A DNA stretch of 64,000 nucleotides, taken from Infirmifilum sp. NZ. Lineage in GTDB: Archaea; Thermoproteota; Thermoprotei; Thermofilales; Thermofilaceae. Location of the stretch: positions 698,582-762,581 of the forward strand of contig NZ_CP094288.1 in the NCBI RefSeq assembly GCF_022693705.1, read 5' to 3'. The notes beneath the pieces were generated by a model. That model was not told the origin of the DNA, ran no database searches, and was given only the letters and a program-made list of their open reading frames with translations. The position numbers and the translations under genes are program-made. Below, piece by piece: positions 41,199 to 49,609 of the stretch (positions are counted from its first letter, which is position 1; each line of letters starts with the position of its first letter).

Positions 41199-41783
41199 AT
41201 GCTAGACGAATTTAATCTCGTCGTCGCAACCTATAGGCAACGGGAAAATGACTGTATAAGTGAGCTCTGGTTCTTTGCAAGCGAGATAGGCGATAAGTAC
41301 CTTGATGCTAGCAAGACGGGGTTGCCCTCCCTTATCGTCGCAAAAACGAGCATGGATCCCGAGGCCTTCACTGAGAAAATACGTGAGAAATTGATGAGTA
41401 ATCCTTGGTACTTCAGATACATTTTAAAGGTTACACCCGTGCAAACAACGGTGCCTGCAACTCTGGATGATATCCGAGAGGCAGCACTCAGGCTCGCGGC
41501 TGAGAGAATCCTTCCTTCAGAAACTTACAAAGTAGAGGCGCACGTTAGGCTCTCTGAGCTCAGGCGCGAAGAGATAATCGACGCAATCGCCAGCAACATT
41601 AAAAACAGAGTGAGTCTAGAGGCTCCTGACAAGGTTATTGTTGTAGAGGTTATCGGCGAGAAAGCTGGAGTAGGTGTTGTAAAGTTCTCGAGCATAGTGT
41701 CGGTCGAAAAGCTGAGGAGGGAGGCAAGGAGAAGTGGGAGGGGTCTACAAAGTGAGGGCGAGGAGAGTGGCTCTGGCCCTTAG
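41199..41783 (+). CDS. THUMP-domain RNA-binding protein (Tan1-like)
   Basis: 194 aa from ATG 41199 (MLDEFNLVVATYRQREND). The ATG at 41166 overlaps the AAATATATTAA TATA region and cannot be transcribed from it. The THUMP domain covers the second half: VEAHVRLSELRREEIIDAIASNIKNRVSLEAPDKVIVVEVIGEKAGVGV. Stand-alone archaeal THUMP proteins resemble yeast Tan1, which presents tRNA for cytidine acetylation. The Ser/Gly-rich end overlaps the convergent cgi121 gene by 39 bp, so both genes act on tRNA. Confidence 0.85.
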   Translation: MLDEFNLVVATYRQRENDCISELWFFASEIGDKYLDASKTGLPSLIVAKTSMDPEAFTEKIREKLMSNPWYFRYILKVTPVQTTVPATLDDIREAALRLAAERILPSETYKVEAHVRLSELRREEIIDAIASNIKNRVSLEAPDKVIVVEVIGEKAGVGVVKFSSIVSVEKLRREARRSGRGLQSEGEESGSGP

Positions 41784-42278
41784 AGCTCTGACCAGAAGCT
41801 CTCTGTCAGGGGGCAGGTTCAGGAAGGCTGAGTAGAGGCTAATCCAGCAGTCTTCGTCGGGTTCCTCTTCAACAGCTTTAAAGACTCCCCTTATTTCTTC
41901 GAGCAAGCTGAGTATGGGTTCGACGCTGCGGCTACTTATACCTACGAAGCCCGCCCTGGTACCTTGACCCTCACCGAAGAATTTCGCCGCGTCTTTGATA
42001 TTTCTCACGCCTATTAGGAACAGTAGGAACTCGTGGACTAGATCTCTTGATATCATTCTACCGCTACTAAAGTTCCTAAGAGTGTGAAGCAGAGAAGTGA
42101 CTATTACCCGCCTGTCGGGCAGCTTACAGCAGTCTCGTAGAAGTATGAGCCAGGTACCTTCCTTAGTATTTTCCCTCGACCACTTTAATGCGCTCTGAAA
42201 CGCTTCGTCATCAAGCCCCTTCAAGCATCCGTACACCAATGTGTAATCTCTGCCATCAAAGCGTATCGAAATGTTCAC
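41745..42278 (-). CDS. cgi121: KEOPS complex subunit Cgi121
   Basis: 177 aa. The family signature is the LLFLIGVRNIKDAAKFFG strand-helix near 84-102, followed by a Gly-rich turn and VGISSRSVEPILSLLEEI. Cgi121 binds Bud32 and recruits the 3' end of tRNA to KEOPS for threonylcarbamoyl-adenosine formation at position 37. The sequence is rather divergent and the call rests on this core pattern and size. Kae1, Bud32 and Pcc1 are not in the window. Confidence 0.75.
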   Translation of the reverse strand: MNISIRFDGRDYTLVYGCLKGLDDEAFQSALKWSRENTKEGTWLILLRDCCKLPDRRVIVTSLLHTLRNFSSGRMISRDLVHEFLLFLIGVRNIKDAAKFFGEGQGTRAGFVGISSRSVEPILSLLEEIRGVFKAVEEEPDEDCWISLYSAFLNLPPDRELLVRALRARATLLALTL

Positions 42279-42339
42279 GTCTTTTTCGTGCGGGGATTAG
42301 GATAAATAGTTTGTAGAGAGATATCCTTCTCGAGCATCC

Positions 42340-43140
42340 ATGAGCCTAATAGCCCTCTTGACGGATTTTGGAACGAAGGATCATTACGTAGGAGCCGTGA
42401 AAGCTGTCCTGAAGCGTTTTTGCCCGAGATCCGAGCTCATTGATATAACTCATGAGACCGATCCATGGTCTCTCCTAGATGCAGAGTACCTTCTCACCTG
42501 CTGCTTCGACGATTTCCCTGATGGGACGGTCTTTCTCGTGGTTGTGGACCCGGGTGTAGGGACTAAGAGAAGGCCTATAGTTGTCAAGACGAGGAGGTTC
42601 TGGTTTGTGGGGCCTGACAATGGTGTTTTCGCAGAGGTAGCGGCGAAAGACCCACCGACTAGCGCGTGGGCGATAGTTCGCGTCCCATGGCAGACCAAGA
42701 GCTCGCATACTTTTCACGGACGGGACATTTTCGCGCCTGTAGCCGCCTTTCTGGCCTGCGGCGGCAGTGTGGAGGAGGTTGGAGAGCAGGTGGAGGGTAT
42801 AGTGCACCTGAGAAAGCCTGAGACTTCGTTCAAGGACGGAAGTCTCGTGGGTTACGTGGCGCATATTGATCGGTTCGGGAACGTAGCGACCAGCATTGAT
42901 TCAAAGCTTCTTCAACAGGCTGGTGTAAGTCTCGGGTCAACTCTTTACGTTCTCGTTGATGGGAGACGCTACACGGCGAGATTTTACAGGACGTTCGGGG
43001 AGGCCGCGGAGGGAGAGCTTATAGCCCTCATCAACAGCTGTGGGGTTCTCGAGTTCGCGGTGAACCGCGGTAGGGCTTCTGACATTATCGGGGTTAAAGT
43101 CGGGGCGCCTCTGGAGATAAGAGTGTCAACCTGGGAGTAA
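42340..43140 (+). CDS. SAM hydrolase / SAM-dependent hydroxide adenosyltransferase (DUF62)
   Basis: 266 aa. The N-terminal LLTDFGTKDHYVGAVKAVLK, central FLVVVDPGVGTKRRPIVVKT with VGPDNGVF, and FHGRDIFAPVAAFLACGG are diagnostic for the DUF62 family. These enzymes convert S-adenosylmethionine and water to adenosine and methionine; they are related to fluorinases but lack halide chemistry. It is cytosolic and trimeric in known examples. The gene stands alone, with GATAAATAG about 35 bp upstream as possible TATA. Confidence 0.93.
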   Translation: MSLIALLTDFGTKDHYVGAVKAVLKRFCPRSELIDITHETDPWSLLDAEYLLTCCFDDFPDGTVFLVVVDPGVGTKRRPIVVKTRRFWFVGPDNGVFAEVAAKDPPTSAWAIVRVPWQTKSSHTFHGRDIFAPVAAFLACGGSVEEVGEQVEGIVHLRKPETSFKDGSLVGYVAHIDRFGNVATSIDSKLLQQAGVSLGSTLYVLVDGRRYTARFYRTFGEAAEGELIALINSCGVLEFAVNRGRASDIIGVKVGAPLEIRVSTWE

Positions 43141-43227
43141 AGTTCTCAAGTTTCATACTGTTGCGAACAATCCTTTTTCCATTTGGAGGCGGAAAACCGG
43201 CAAAAATTATGATGAAGCTGCAGGTGA

Positions 43228-44274
43228 TTACCTGAATCCCACTCCTCTTATACTTACCCTCACTCCGATGGAAGATTTTTCGATGTAATACTCGGAGCCT
43301 AGAATCTGCTTGCACAGTTCAAGCGCTGTTTCAAGATGCAAAGTCACCTCAGAGGTTTCGAAAAACGACTCGCCATCTGCTAGCGACAGGTAGATAGCCA
43401 AGTTATCTGAGGCATGAGGGTCAACAGGCACCCCCAGCCTGAGACTCTTGTACAGGGCTTCCGCGGCCTCTGCTCCCACTACTTCTGCTGGCTTACCTTT
43501 CTCCCCTATCGAGTCCCCACCAACTATGCCTTCCCCCACCTTTGCCCAGAGCACTATGCCCGTCCCCCTCCCCACAGACGGCGTATCGCAATCGAGCCTT
43601 ATCTCCCCAACGTGGTAACCCATCTTCTCTAAGGACGATTTAGCCGAGATAGCCTGCCTAGATGCGATGCTGCACGGCAGGTTTCCCACGTATGAAATCC
43701 CTTCAATTAACCCTACCTTGTCGCTTCTCACAAGTTTGAGCGGCGAAAGAGGGTAGGAAGGGTACGTGGTCACTCTAACTATCCCTCCTCCCTCGGGGTA
43801 GAAACCATGCCTTACTAATTTCGAGGAGGCGTTCACGCCGACCTTTGAGAAAAGCGGTAGCAGAACATTCTCGAAGTAGTAGTATGGAGGGCTCCAGCGC
43901 ACGCTCGTGCCGCCTCTCACCTCAAGCACCACACTCCCCTTGGCAGCTAGCAGTACTGGGAGTGTTGCCTGGAGGAATAACGTAATAGAGCCCGCTGTTC
44001 CAATATATACAGAGTATGTGCCCCCCTCTAGCCTTTTCCTGGAGGGCCGGAAGAGTATCTCGGTGGAACCCACGTGAAGACCTTCAACCTGAGCCTTCGC
44101 AAGCTGTGCTATGAACTTCACCGCAGCCATGTGCTGTGGTCTCAAACCCGGATTGTCCCTCTTAGCTCTGATGTTGAACACCCTCAACTCCTCGCCGAGG
44201 AGCGCTGCGAGCGCTACGCTGTACCTTAGCAGCTGCCCCCCTCCCTCGCCGAAGGACCCGTCGACTTCTATCAA
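43228..44274 (-). CDS. rtcA: RNA 3'-terminal phosphate cyclase
   Basis: 348 aa from TTG 44274, whose TTGA overlaps the TGA of the upstream CDP-alcohol gene; this gives MIEVDGSFGEGGGQLLRYSV, the standard RtcA N terminus. A frame 28 codons longer has a low-complexity Ser/Asn N terminus inside the neighbour and is unlikely. Motifs include RPQHMAAVKFIAQL, the insert domain (about 175-270) and the AMP-accepting His region HASDNLAIYLSLADG. It makes 2',3'-cyclic phosphate ends on RNA with ATP. Confidence 0.92.
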   Translation of the reverse strand: MIEVDGSFGEGGGQLLRYSVALAALLGEELRVFNIRAKRDNPGLRPQHMAAVKFIAQLAKAQVEGLHVGSTEILFRPSRKRLEGGTYSVYIGTAGSITLFLQATLPVLLAAKGSVVLEVRGGTSVRWSPPYYYFENVLLPLFSKVGVNASSKLVRHGFYPEGGGIVRVTTYPSYPLSPLKLVRSDKVGLIEGISYVGNLPCSIASRQAISAKSSLEKMGYHVGEIRLDCDTPSVGRGTGIVLWAKVGEGIVGGDSIGEKGKPAEVVGAEAAEALYKSLRLGVPVDPHASDNLAIYLSLADGESFFETSEVTLHLETALELCKQILGSEYYIEKSSIGVRVSIRGVGFR

Positions 44275-44852
44275 GTGCTCCCACCTGCTAGGGTTCTGTA
44301 TACGTGTAAGATCCGTTGAATGACTGTTACTACTATGATTAAGAGAAGTATCAGGCATACCGCGTGGGCCAATTCAGCGCTAAGTGGATAGACTGCTAGG
44401 GCAACGAAGGTCAGGATGAGTCTTTCAGCGCGCTCGGCGAGGCCCACTCCAGCCATGTGAACCCCCAAGGTTTCGGCCCGAGACCGCGTGTAACTTACGA
44501 GGAAGGCTCCCGTTGACATCGCCGCCAGTTCGGGCACGTTCACGGCCCCTACTAGGTAAAGTAAGTAGATTAGTAGCATGTCCTCAGCCCGGTCTATAGT
44601 GGAATCGAGGAAAGCCCCGAAACTTGTTGCTTTGTTCAACGCGCGGGCCACGTAGCCGTCAAGACCGTCAGACAGGGCCATAAGCAGGACAAAGAGAAGC
44701 ATCAGAGGGTAAATCTCGTAGAAGCATACCGCCAGCATCCCGGAAACCAGGCCGAAAACCGTAATTAAGTTCGGGTCCACGCGAGCGCGAACTAGGGGCT
44801 TTGCCAAGATGGCAAAAGCAGATTGCAGTCTTCCTTTCAGCCTGTTTAACAT
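44271..44852 (-). CDS. CDP-alcohol phosphatidyltransferase family enzyme (archaeal lipid headgroup synthase)
   Basis: 193 aa with about six membrane helices. The family signature is complete: DGLDGYVARALNKATSFGAFLDSTIDRAED, i.e. DGx2ARx8Gx3Dx3D, which binds metal and CDP. In archaea such enzymes make archaetidylinositol phosphate, archaetidylserine or archaetidylglycerol phosphate from CDP-archaeol. The IMPase-like phosphatase elsewhere in the window would fit inositol lipid synthesis, but the headgroup cannot be read from sequence alone. Its stop overlaps the rtcA start. Confidence 0.88.
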   Translation of the reverse strand: MLNRLKGRLQSAFAILAKPLVRARVDPNLITVFGLVSGMLAVCFYEIYPLMLLFVLLMALSDGLDGYVARALNKATSFGAFLDSTIDRAEDMLLIYLLYLVGAVNVPELAAMSTGAFLVSYTRSRAETLGVHMAGVGLAERAERLILTFVALAVYPLSAELAHAVCLILLLIIVVTVIQRILHVYRTLAGGST

Positions 44853-44895
44853 GCTATCTCACCGTTTCTGGACGCGGGTCTGTGCCTAAAAGGTG

Positions 44896-45258
44896 CTAAA
44901 CACCTCGCTTTTTAGCCGAGAGGAGTAGAATCGCCTTCGCCAAGTCGCCGCCGCTCTCTAGGAGCGCCTGCCTGGCCTCATCCCGGCTAACCCCTGTCTG
45001 CGCGACAACGAGGTCGACGTCCTCCTCTGATACCTCGACCGGGGTTTGCGGGACCTGAGCAGCTACCTCTTCGTTGCCGGATACCTGGTAGATCTTACCG
45101 CCCCCCTTTATCTCCAGAACATGCACCACGGGGTTTCGGATGACGATCACCTTGTCCTTAAGCTTAAGCGTCACTTCCTCAACATCCGGGAGGTCGCGGA
45201 GGTTCAACCCCATTCTCTCCAGTATTCGGCGTTGCTCACGTGGGCTGAGCCTCTTCAA
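44896..45258 (-). CDS. nac: Nascent polypeptide-associated complex protein (NAC)
   Basis: 120 aa from TTG 45258. The basic ribosome-binding start KRLSPREQRRILERMGL is followed by the NAC beta-barrel (about 25-72, VTLKLKDKVIVIRNPVVHVLEIKGGGKIYQVSG) and a C-terminal UBA domain (about 78-116, VSEEDVDLVVAQTGVSRDEARQALLESGGDLAKAILLL). Archaeal NAC works as a homodimer at the ribosome exit. It overlaps the DUF434 gene by 23 bp. Confidence 0.95.
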   Translation of the reverse strand: MKRLSPREQRRILERMGLNLRDLPDVEEVTLKLKDKVIVIRNPVVHVLEIKGGGKIYQVSGNEEVAAQVPQTPVEVSEEDVDLVVAQTGVSRDEARQALLESGGDLAKAILLLSAKKRGV

Positions 45259-45979
45259 CTTGCGGCACCAGTATCTCTAGAATTGCGCAGGGTGATATAA
45301 TTTTGCCTAGCTCCCCCGCGAGATCGAACACGCGAGCTACGCAGTCAACGATGACAGAGTCGCTGGAAGCGACTGGTATGCCCTCTTTAGCTTGAACAAC
45401 GACAGTGAGGTCCGCTTTATTAGACAGCAAGGTAGTGCAGTTCAGAGAGTGGAGCGTGCACAGCTCTCTGGCAATCTCAGCGAAGTGTTTGGACCAGCTT
45501 ACCTGCGAGTCAAAAACGATCACCACGTTGCCTTTAAACAGCCTGCTCAAGAACGAGAGTAAAAAGTAGAGGGCTGAAACATAGAGGGGGCATAAAGTAA
45601 CCTTCCTGTTGGTAGCGGCAAGATCCCGCACAAGCCCATCAGTGGACGCTACAAGCGTGTCTCCGATGAGGGCCGAGGCTACAGTGCTTACCTGGTTGAA
45701 GCCGTCTATCACCAGCTTTCCATACTCGTTGAGAGCCCCCACTTTCACGAGTTTTGCTTTGCGAAGATCGCTGACCGACTTTGGGAAGACCGAGCGGTAG
45801 AGGCACAGTCGTTCTAGCCTTGAGAGTGAGTACCTTGAAGTTACGAGGTCGAGGGTGAGCTTCCTGTTGTAACCCCTATTGAGGAGATAGTAGAAATCTG
45901 TAGCTGCTTCAAAAAGCTCGCGTCTGGGTGAAAGCCGTATAGGGGCTGTTTTACCGCAAACTTCAAGCTCCAAAGACAT
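45236..45979 (-). CDS. DUF434/DUF5616 protein of unknown function
   Basis: 247 aa. The N-terminal part (about 20-60, ELFEAATDFYYLLNRGYNRKLTLDLVTSRYSLSRLERLCLYRSV) is DUF434 and the rest, starting LVIDGFNQVSTVASALIGDTLVASTDGLVRD, is DUF5616. The second domain has a PIN/NYN-like look, with Asp residues at strand ends (IDGFN, STDG, VFDSQ), so an RNA nuclease role is possible but unproven. It is conserved near translation genes in archaea. It overlaps alaS by 17 bp and nac by 23 bp. Confidence 0.78.
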   Translation of the reverse strand: MSLELEVCGKTAPIRLSPRRELFEAATDFYYLLNRGYNRKLTLDLVTSRYSLSRLERLCLYRSVFPKSVSDLRKAKLVKVGALNEYGKLVIDGFNQVSTVASALIGDTLVASTDGLVRDLAATNRKVTLCPLYVSALYFLLSFLSRLFKGNVVIVFDSQVSWSKHFAEIARELCTLHSLNCTTLLSNKADLTVVVQAKEGIPVASSDSVIVDCVARVFDLAGELGKIISPCAILEILVPQVEEAQPT

Positions 45980-48680
45980 CCGCGAGGACCTTCCTTAAGT
46001 TTGCGACGTCGTCCACGCGGCCCTGGAATAGGTCCCTCACGCCTCCTCCTCTCCCTCCCAGTTTTTCGCAGAGCTTCCTGCCTATATCTCGCGCATCGTA
46101 TGTGCTCAGTGCCCGGTCGCCCACCTTGATGGCTATTTTCCCGTCTTTGCCATACACAACCACCACCGCGTTGGGTTTTAGCCTTCCCAATGTAGTCGCA
46201 ACTTCACGGGGCTCTGCGTCAGCGCTGTCGATTAGGTAAACTTCTGTCTCACCGATCGTGAGAGCTGGAGCTACGGTCTGCTGAAGAGAGCCTATAAGAG
46301 TCTGCTCTTTCAGGCGTTTCACCTCTTTTTCAAGATGATCTACTCTGCTCATAAGCTCTGCCACCTTCTCGACGAGGGTTTCTTCAGGGGCCTTCAAGAG
46401 CTCCTTAAGGGCAGAGACCAAGAAGTCTCTGCTCTGAACGTACCTTAGAGCAGGCTCTCCCGCCTTAAATACTACCCTTACAACCCCATCCTGGATCTTC
46501 TCGAAACCCACAATTTTTATGAGGCCTATCTCCCCCGTGTTATCCACATGCATTCCCCCGCACGCTTCGGCATCCCACCCCTCGATCTCCACGACCCTGA
46601 GCACCTTCTCGGGGACCACCCCGCCCTGGTACAGCGTGAAGCCGTACTTTTGCTCAGCTTCTGTTCTTCCAATGAACCGCTTTACCACACGCCTGTTCTC
46701 CCAAACCACCCGATTTGCAAGAAGCTCGATCTGCTGAGCCTGCTCTGGGGTAATAGGCTTATGGTGCGTAAAGTCAAACCTCACATAGTCCTCTGTTTTC
46801 AGCGCGCCCGCTTGCCAGACGTGCTTGCCTAAGACCTTCCTCAGTGCCCCTAGGATGACGTGTGTTGCAGTGTGATGGCGCATGAGGTTGAGACGCCTAC
46901 TTATGTTCACCACGCCTCTCAGCGTGGACCCGACAGCTGGCAGTTCACCCCGAACCTCGTGAAGTATCACATCGCCAACTTTTAGGACATGTACGACCTC
47001 GCATCTCCGCCCGTCGAACTCAAGGTAACCCGTGTCAGCCAGCTGACCACCTCCTTCAGGGTAGAAAGCCGTCTGGTCCAGAACCAAGTACTTCCCGTCG
47101 ATAATGCCCACAACTTTTGCCGTGAACTCAAAAAGCTTCTCGTTCTCGTAGTAGAGCTTTCTCGTGGGCGGGAAGCCTTGAACCAGGCTTGGGTCTATCT
47201 GCATCCTCACAGCCTCCTTGAAGGCTTGAGCCGAGCGTCCTTTGAGCTCTGCCAGCTTAGAGTAGAAGCCAACGGTGTTCACGGTCAAACCCCGTTGCGC
47301 AGCCCTCTCCTCAAGAAACTCGGGTGGAATGCCGTGCGATTCATATAGCTTCAAGAGAGTGTCCCCCGGAATCTCTTTGACACCCTTGTCAAGGCTGTCT
47401 TTAATTATCTCTTCGATAACCTTCTCACCCCTGGCGACAGTTTCCCTAAACCTCTCCTCTTCGTAATCGATGATGTCAAGTATGTCTTCTTGAACTTCGC
47501 TGTACTCGGGGAAATCGTTTCTCCACTTCTCTATCTGCTTAGCTATTATATCGCTCAGCTTCATCTCGAGCCCGAGCTTCCGCATATACCTCAGGCTTCT
47601 TCTGATGAGGAGGCGAGCTAGGTAGCCAGCTCCTGTATTACTCGGCACGATCCCATCCCCAATCATCCACATCAGAGTTCGCGTGTGATCAGCTATGGCA
47701 TATATGGCCTCATACGGCTCCAGGTACCGTTTAAGCTCGTTTACGCTCATCCCGACAGATTGAGCTATGTTTGAAAGCGTAGCTAAAGCCTCGAGGGGCT
47801 TCTTGTAGTCTAAGCTACCACTGGCCCTAGCGACTTTACTCATTATCTCCTCCTGCGGTCTCTCCAGGCCGCTTTGCACCCTCAAGTACTCTACTATCTC
47901 CGGGAAAACAGCTTCATAGACGTTGTAGGCGCCTGTTAGGAGCCAGTAGATTCGCTCCAAGCCGTAGCCTGTGTCTACTATCCTGTTGCTTATCGGGATC
48001 AGCCCGCCGCTCTCGTCTGTCTTGTAGTGCATGAATACAAGAGTGGCAACCTCGAGGCCTCTGACTATGACCTCGTAGTCTTCTCCTGCGTTCCCACCCC
48101 CACTCCACATATCGTAAATAAAGGTTATTTCCTCAGGCTTTACCCCGTAAACCCTCGTGAAGAGTTCGTAAGCGAACTCCACGGTCTCGTTCGCCCAGTA
48201 TATATTGACGCCAGGGAAGTTGAAAGCGTGGTGAGCCATCATCTCAAACCCGGTCAGGTGTCGGCTTGTTTTCCCCACGTTATCTACATCCGTTAGCCTA
48301 ATGCTCGGCTGCGAGATGACGAGTGGATTTGCGGGGGGCGGGACTAAGCCCTCCGTAACCCAAGGCTGAAAATCGTATATTGAAGCCCCCACGAGGTAAA
48401 CGTCCTCACGCCACCTTGCCACAACAGGGTACCTTCTTACGGAGGTATGACCCCTTTTCTCAAAGAAATCTATGAACATTCTGCGAACCTCAGATATTGA
48501 GTCGACGCTCACACCTACTTTTTGTCCGATGAAAGAGTAAGGCTCACACGGCTGATCCCCGCATTTTTCCCTCTCAGGGTTTAGAGTCCAGAATACACGG
48601 CCGCAGACAGGGCATGTTTTCTTTACCCAGCCGTTTTCAACGAAAAACGGCAGGTTAATGAAGTCCTCCTTCACCGTCAC
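45963..48680 (-). CDS. alaS: Alanyl-tRNA synthetase
   Basis: 905 aa. The archaeal-type enzyme has an N-terminal zinc-like CPVCGRVFWTLNPEREKCGDQPC, the class II catalytic core (RYPVVARWREDVYLVGASIYDFQPWV, GFEMMAHHAFNF), the tRNA-recognition helices, the editing domain with HHTATH and CGGMHVDNTGE, and a C-terminal dimerisation/DHHA1 region ending GGRGGGVRDLFQGRVDDV. It charges tRNA-Ala and clears mischarged Ser/Gly. It follows L10 directly, where L12 would normally lie between them. Confidence 0.98.
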   Translation of the reverse strand: MTVKEDFINLPFFVENGWVKKTCPVCGRVFWTLNPEREKCGDQPCEPYSFIGQKVGVSVDSISEVRRMFIDFFEKRGHTSVRRYPVVARWREDVYLVGASIYDFQPWVTEGLVPPPANPLVISQPSIRLTDVDNVGKTSRHLTGFEMMAHHAFNFPGVNIYWANETVEFAYELFTRVYGVKPEEITFIYDMWSGGGNAGEDYEVIVRGLEVATLVFMHYKTDESGGLIPISNRIVDTGYGLERIYWLLTGAYNVYEAVFPEIVEYLRVQSGLERPQEEIMSKVARASGSLDYKKPLEALATLSNIAQSVGMSVNELKRYLEPYEAIYAIADHTRTLMWMIGDGIVPSNTGAGYLARLLIRRSLRYMRKLGLEMKLSDIIAKQIEKWRNDFPEYSEVQEDILDIIDYEEERFRETVARGEKVIEEIIKDSLDKGVKEIPGDTLLKLYESHGIPPEFLEERAAQRGLTVNTVGFYSKLAELKGRSAQAFKEAVRMQIDPSLVQGFPPTRKLYYENEKLFEFTAKVVGIIDGKYLVLDQTAFYPEGGGQLADTGYLEFDGRRCEVVHVLKVGDVILHEVRGELPAVGSTLRGVVNISRRLNLMRHHTATHVILGALRKVLGKHVWQAGALKTEDYVRFDFTHHKPITPEQAQQIELLANRVVWENRRVVKRFIGRTEAEQKYGFTLYQGGVVPEKVLRVVEIEGWDAEACGGMHVDNTGEIGLIKIVGFEKIQDGVVRVVFKAGEPALRYVQSRDFLVSALKELLKAPEETLVEKVAELMSRVDHLEKEVKRLKEQTLIGSLQQTVAPALTIGETEVYLIDSADAEPREVATTLGRLKPNAVVVVYGKDGKIAIKVGDRALSTYDARDIGRKLCEKLGGRGGGVRDLFQGRVDDVANLRKVLADVFGA

Positions 48681-48718
48681 AAAGGCTAGAAGGTTCTACC
48701 AAATATTTAGCTTTATGT

Positions 48719-49609
48719 TCAAAAGTTCGGATTCCGAGACTTTATGAGGTTATAGAGGACGGTTGCCTCAGCGTGAGCCCTGGCGATCGCGAAAGGCAGG
48801 GTCTCCTTTACCGGAAGCGCGGCTTCGAGGGCGAGCGCTACCGCTTCTTGATGGGCCTTTGCAACGAGTAGGTGCACTACCTGGGGTAGAGGAATAGCCG
48901 CGTTGAAGGCCAGGTTGAAGGCCCGCGAGTAAGCTTCCTTTATTTTTTCTTTATAGATGCTGGGGTCTAGCTCTACTTCTTCGGGTTTAACAACCCTGCT
49001 ATCAATTGCTATAAGCTTGATGTTCAACTTGCTCTCAATCGGTTTTACCCCTAGCTTGTTCAGCAAATCGGCGAGCTCCGGTGAAATGGTGTCCCCCGGC
49101 TTAGCGACAACGGTGTCTTTCGCCACCCATATGCTGCCCTCCTGAACCCTTATGGGTATATTGAGCTTATTGAAGAGGCTTATAGCCGGGCCCGGAGGTA
49201 TCCCGGTGTTGCCAGCAGGAACAACGATCTCCTTGGTGGCTATATCGCCTGGGCGCGCCTCACGCATTATCTTTTGCTTGTCCAGGAAAAGAAGGATCTC
49301 GAAGGGGTTATCGTTCGTAAATATGACGGCATTCTGCCCTCGAAGGTAGTTCTTGAACTCATCCACGTACCTGCCGCTCTCTTTGAGCGCGAGAAGGAAT
49401 AGGGTGTTCTTCACCACCTTGAGCACTGACCCTCTTTGGTTTAGCAGCTTCCGGCTCTCCTTGATGACTGATGAAGGCAATCCCGTGATCCCTGCGATCA
49501 TGAAGTACTTATAGCTCTTCAGGTAACCGGTCAGCTCCTCTACGAGCTTCGCTTTACGCGCTCTCGCTGCGCTCATTCTTCTACCTGGTATGGCTACAGC
49601 CACGCTCAC
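48719..49609 (-). CDS. rpl10: Ribosomal protein uL10 (P0), lacking the acidic stalk tail
   Basis: 296 aa, shorter than usual archaeal uL10 (roughly 330-340 aa). The rRNA-binding domain (ELTGYLKSYKYFMIAGITGLPS, GNTGIPPGPAISLFNKLNIP) and the uL10-insert are normal. The L12-binding helices follow (SRAFNLAFNAAIPLPQVVHLLVAKAHQEAVALALEAALPVKE). The protein then ends at RNPNF, without the flexible Ala/Glu-rich linker and the GLGMLFG-type tail that recruits translation factors. No L12 gene follows: 38 bp later alaS begins. It starts 4 bp inside the L1 stop. Confidence 0.93.
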   Translation of the reverse strand: MSVAVAIPGRRMSAARARKAKLVEELTGYLKSYKYFMIAGITGLPSSVIKESRKLLNQRGSVLKVVKNTLFLLALKESGRYVDEFKNYLRGQNAVIFTNDNPFEILLFLDKQKIMREARPGDIATKEIVVPAGNTGIPPGPAISLFNKLNIPIRVQEGSIWVAKDTVVAKPGDTISPELADLLNKLGVKPIESKLNIKLIAIDSRVVKPEEVELDPSIYKEKIKEAYSRAFNLAFNAAIPLPQVVHLLVAKAHQEAVALALEAALPVKETLPFAIARAHAEATVLYNLIKSRNPNF

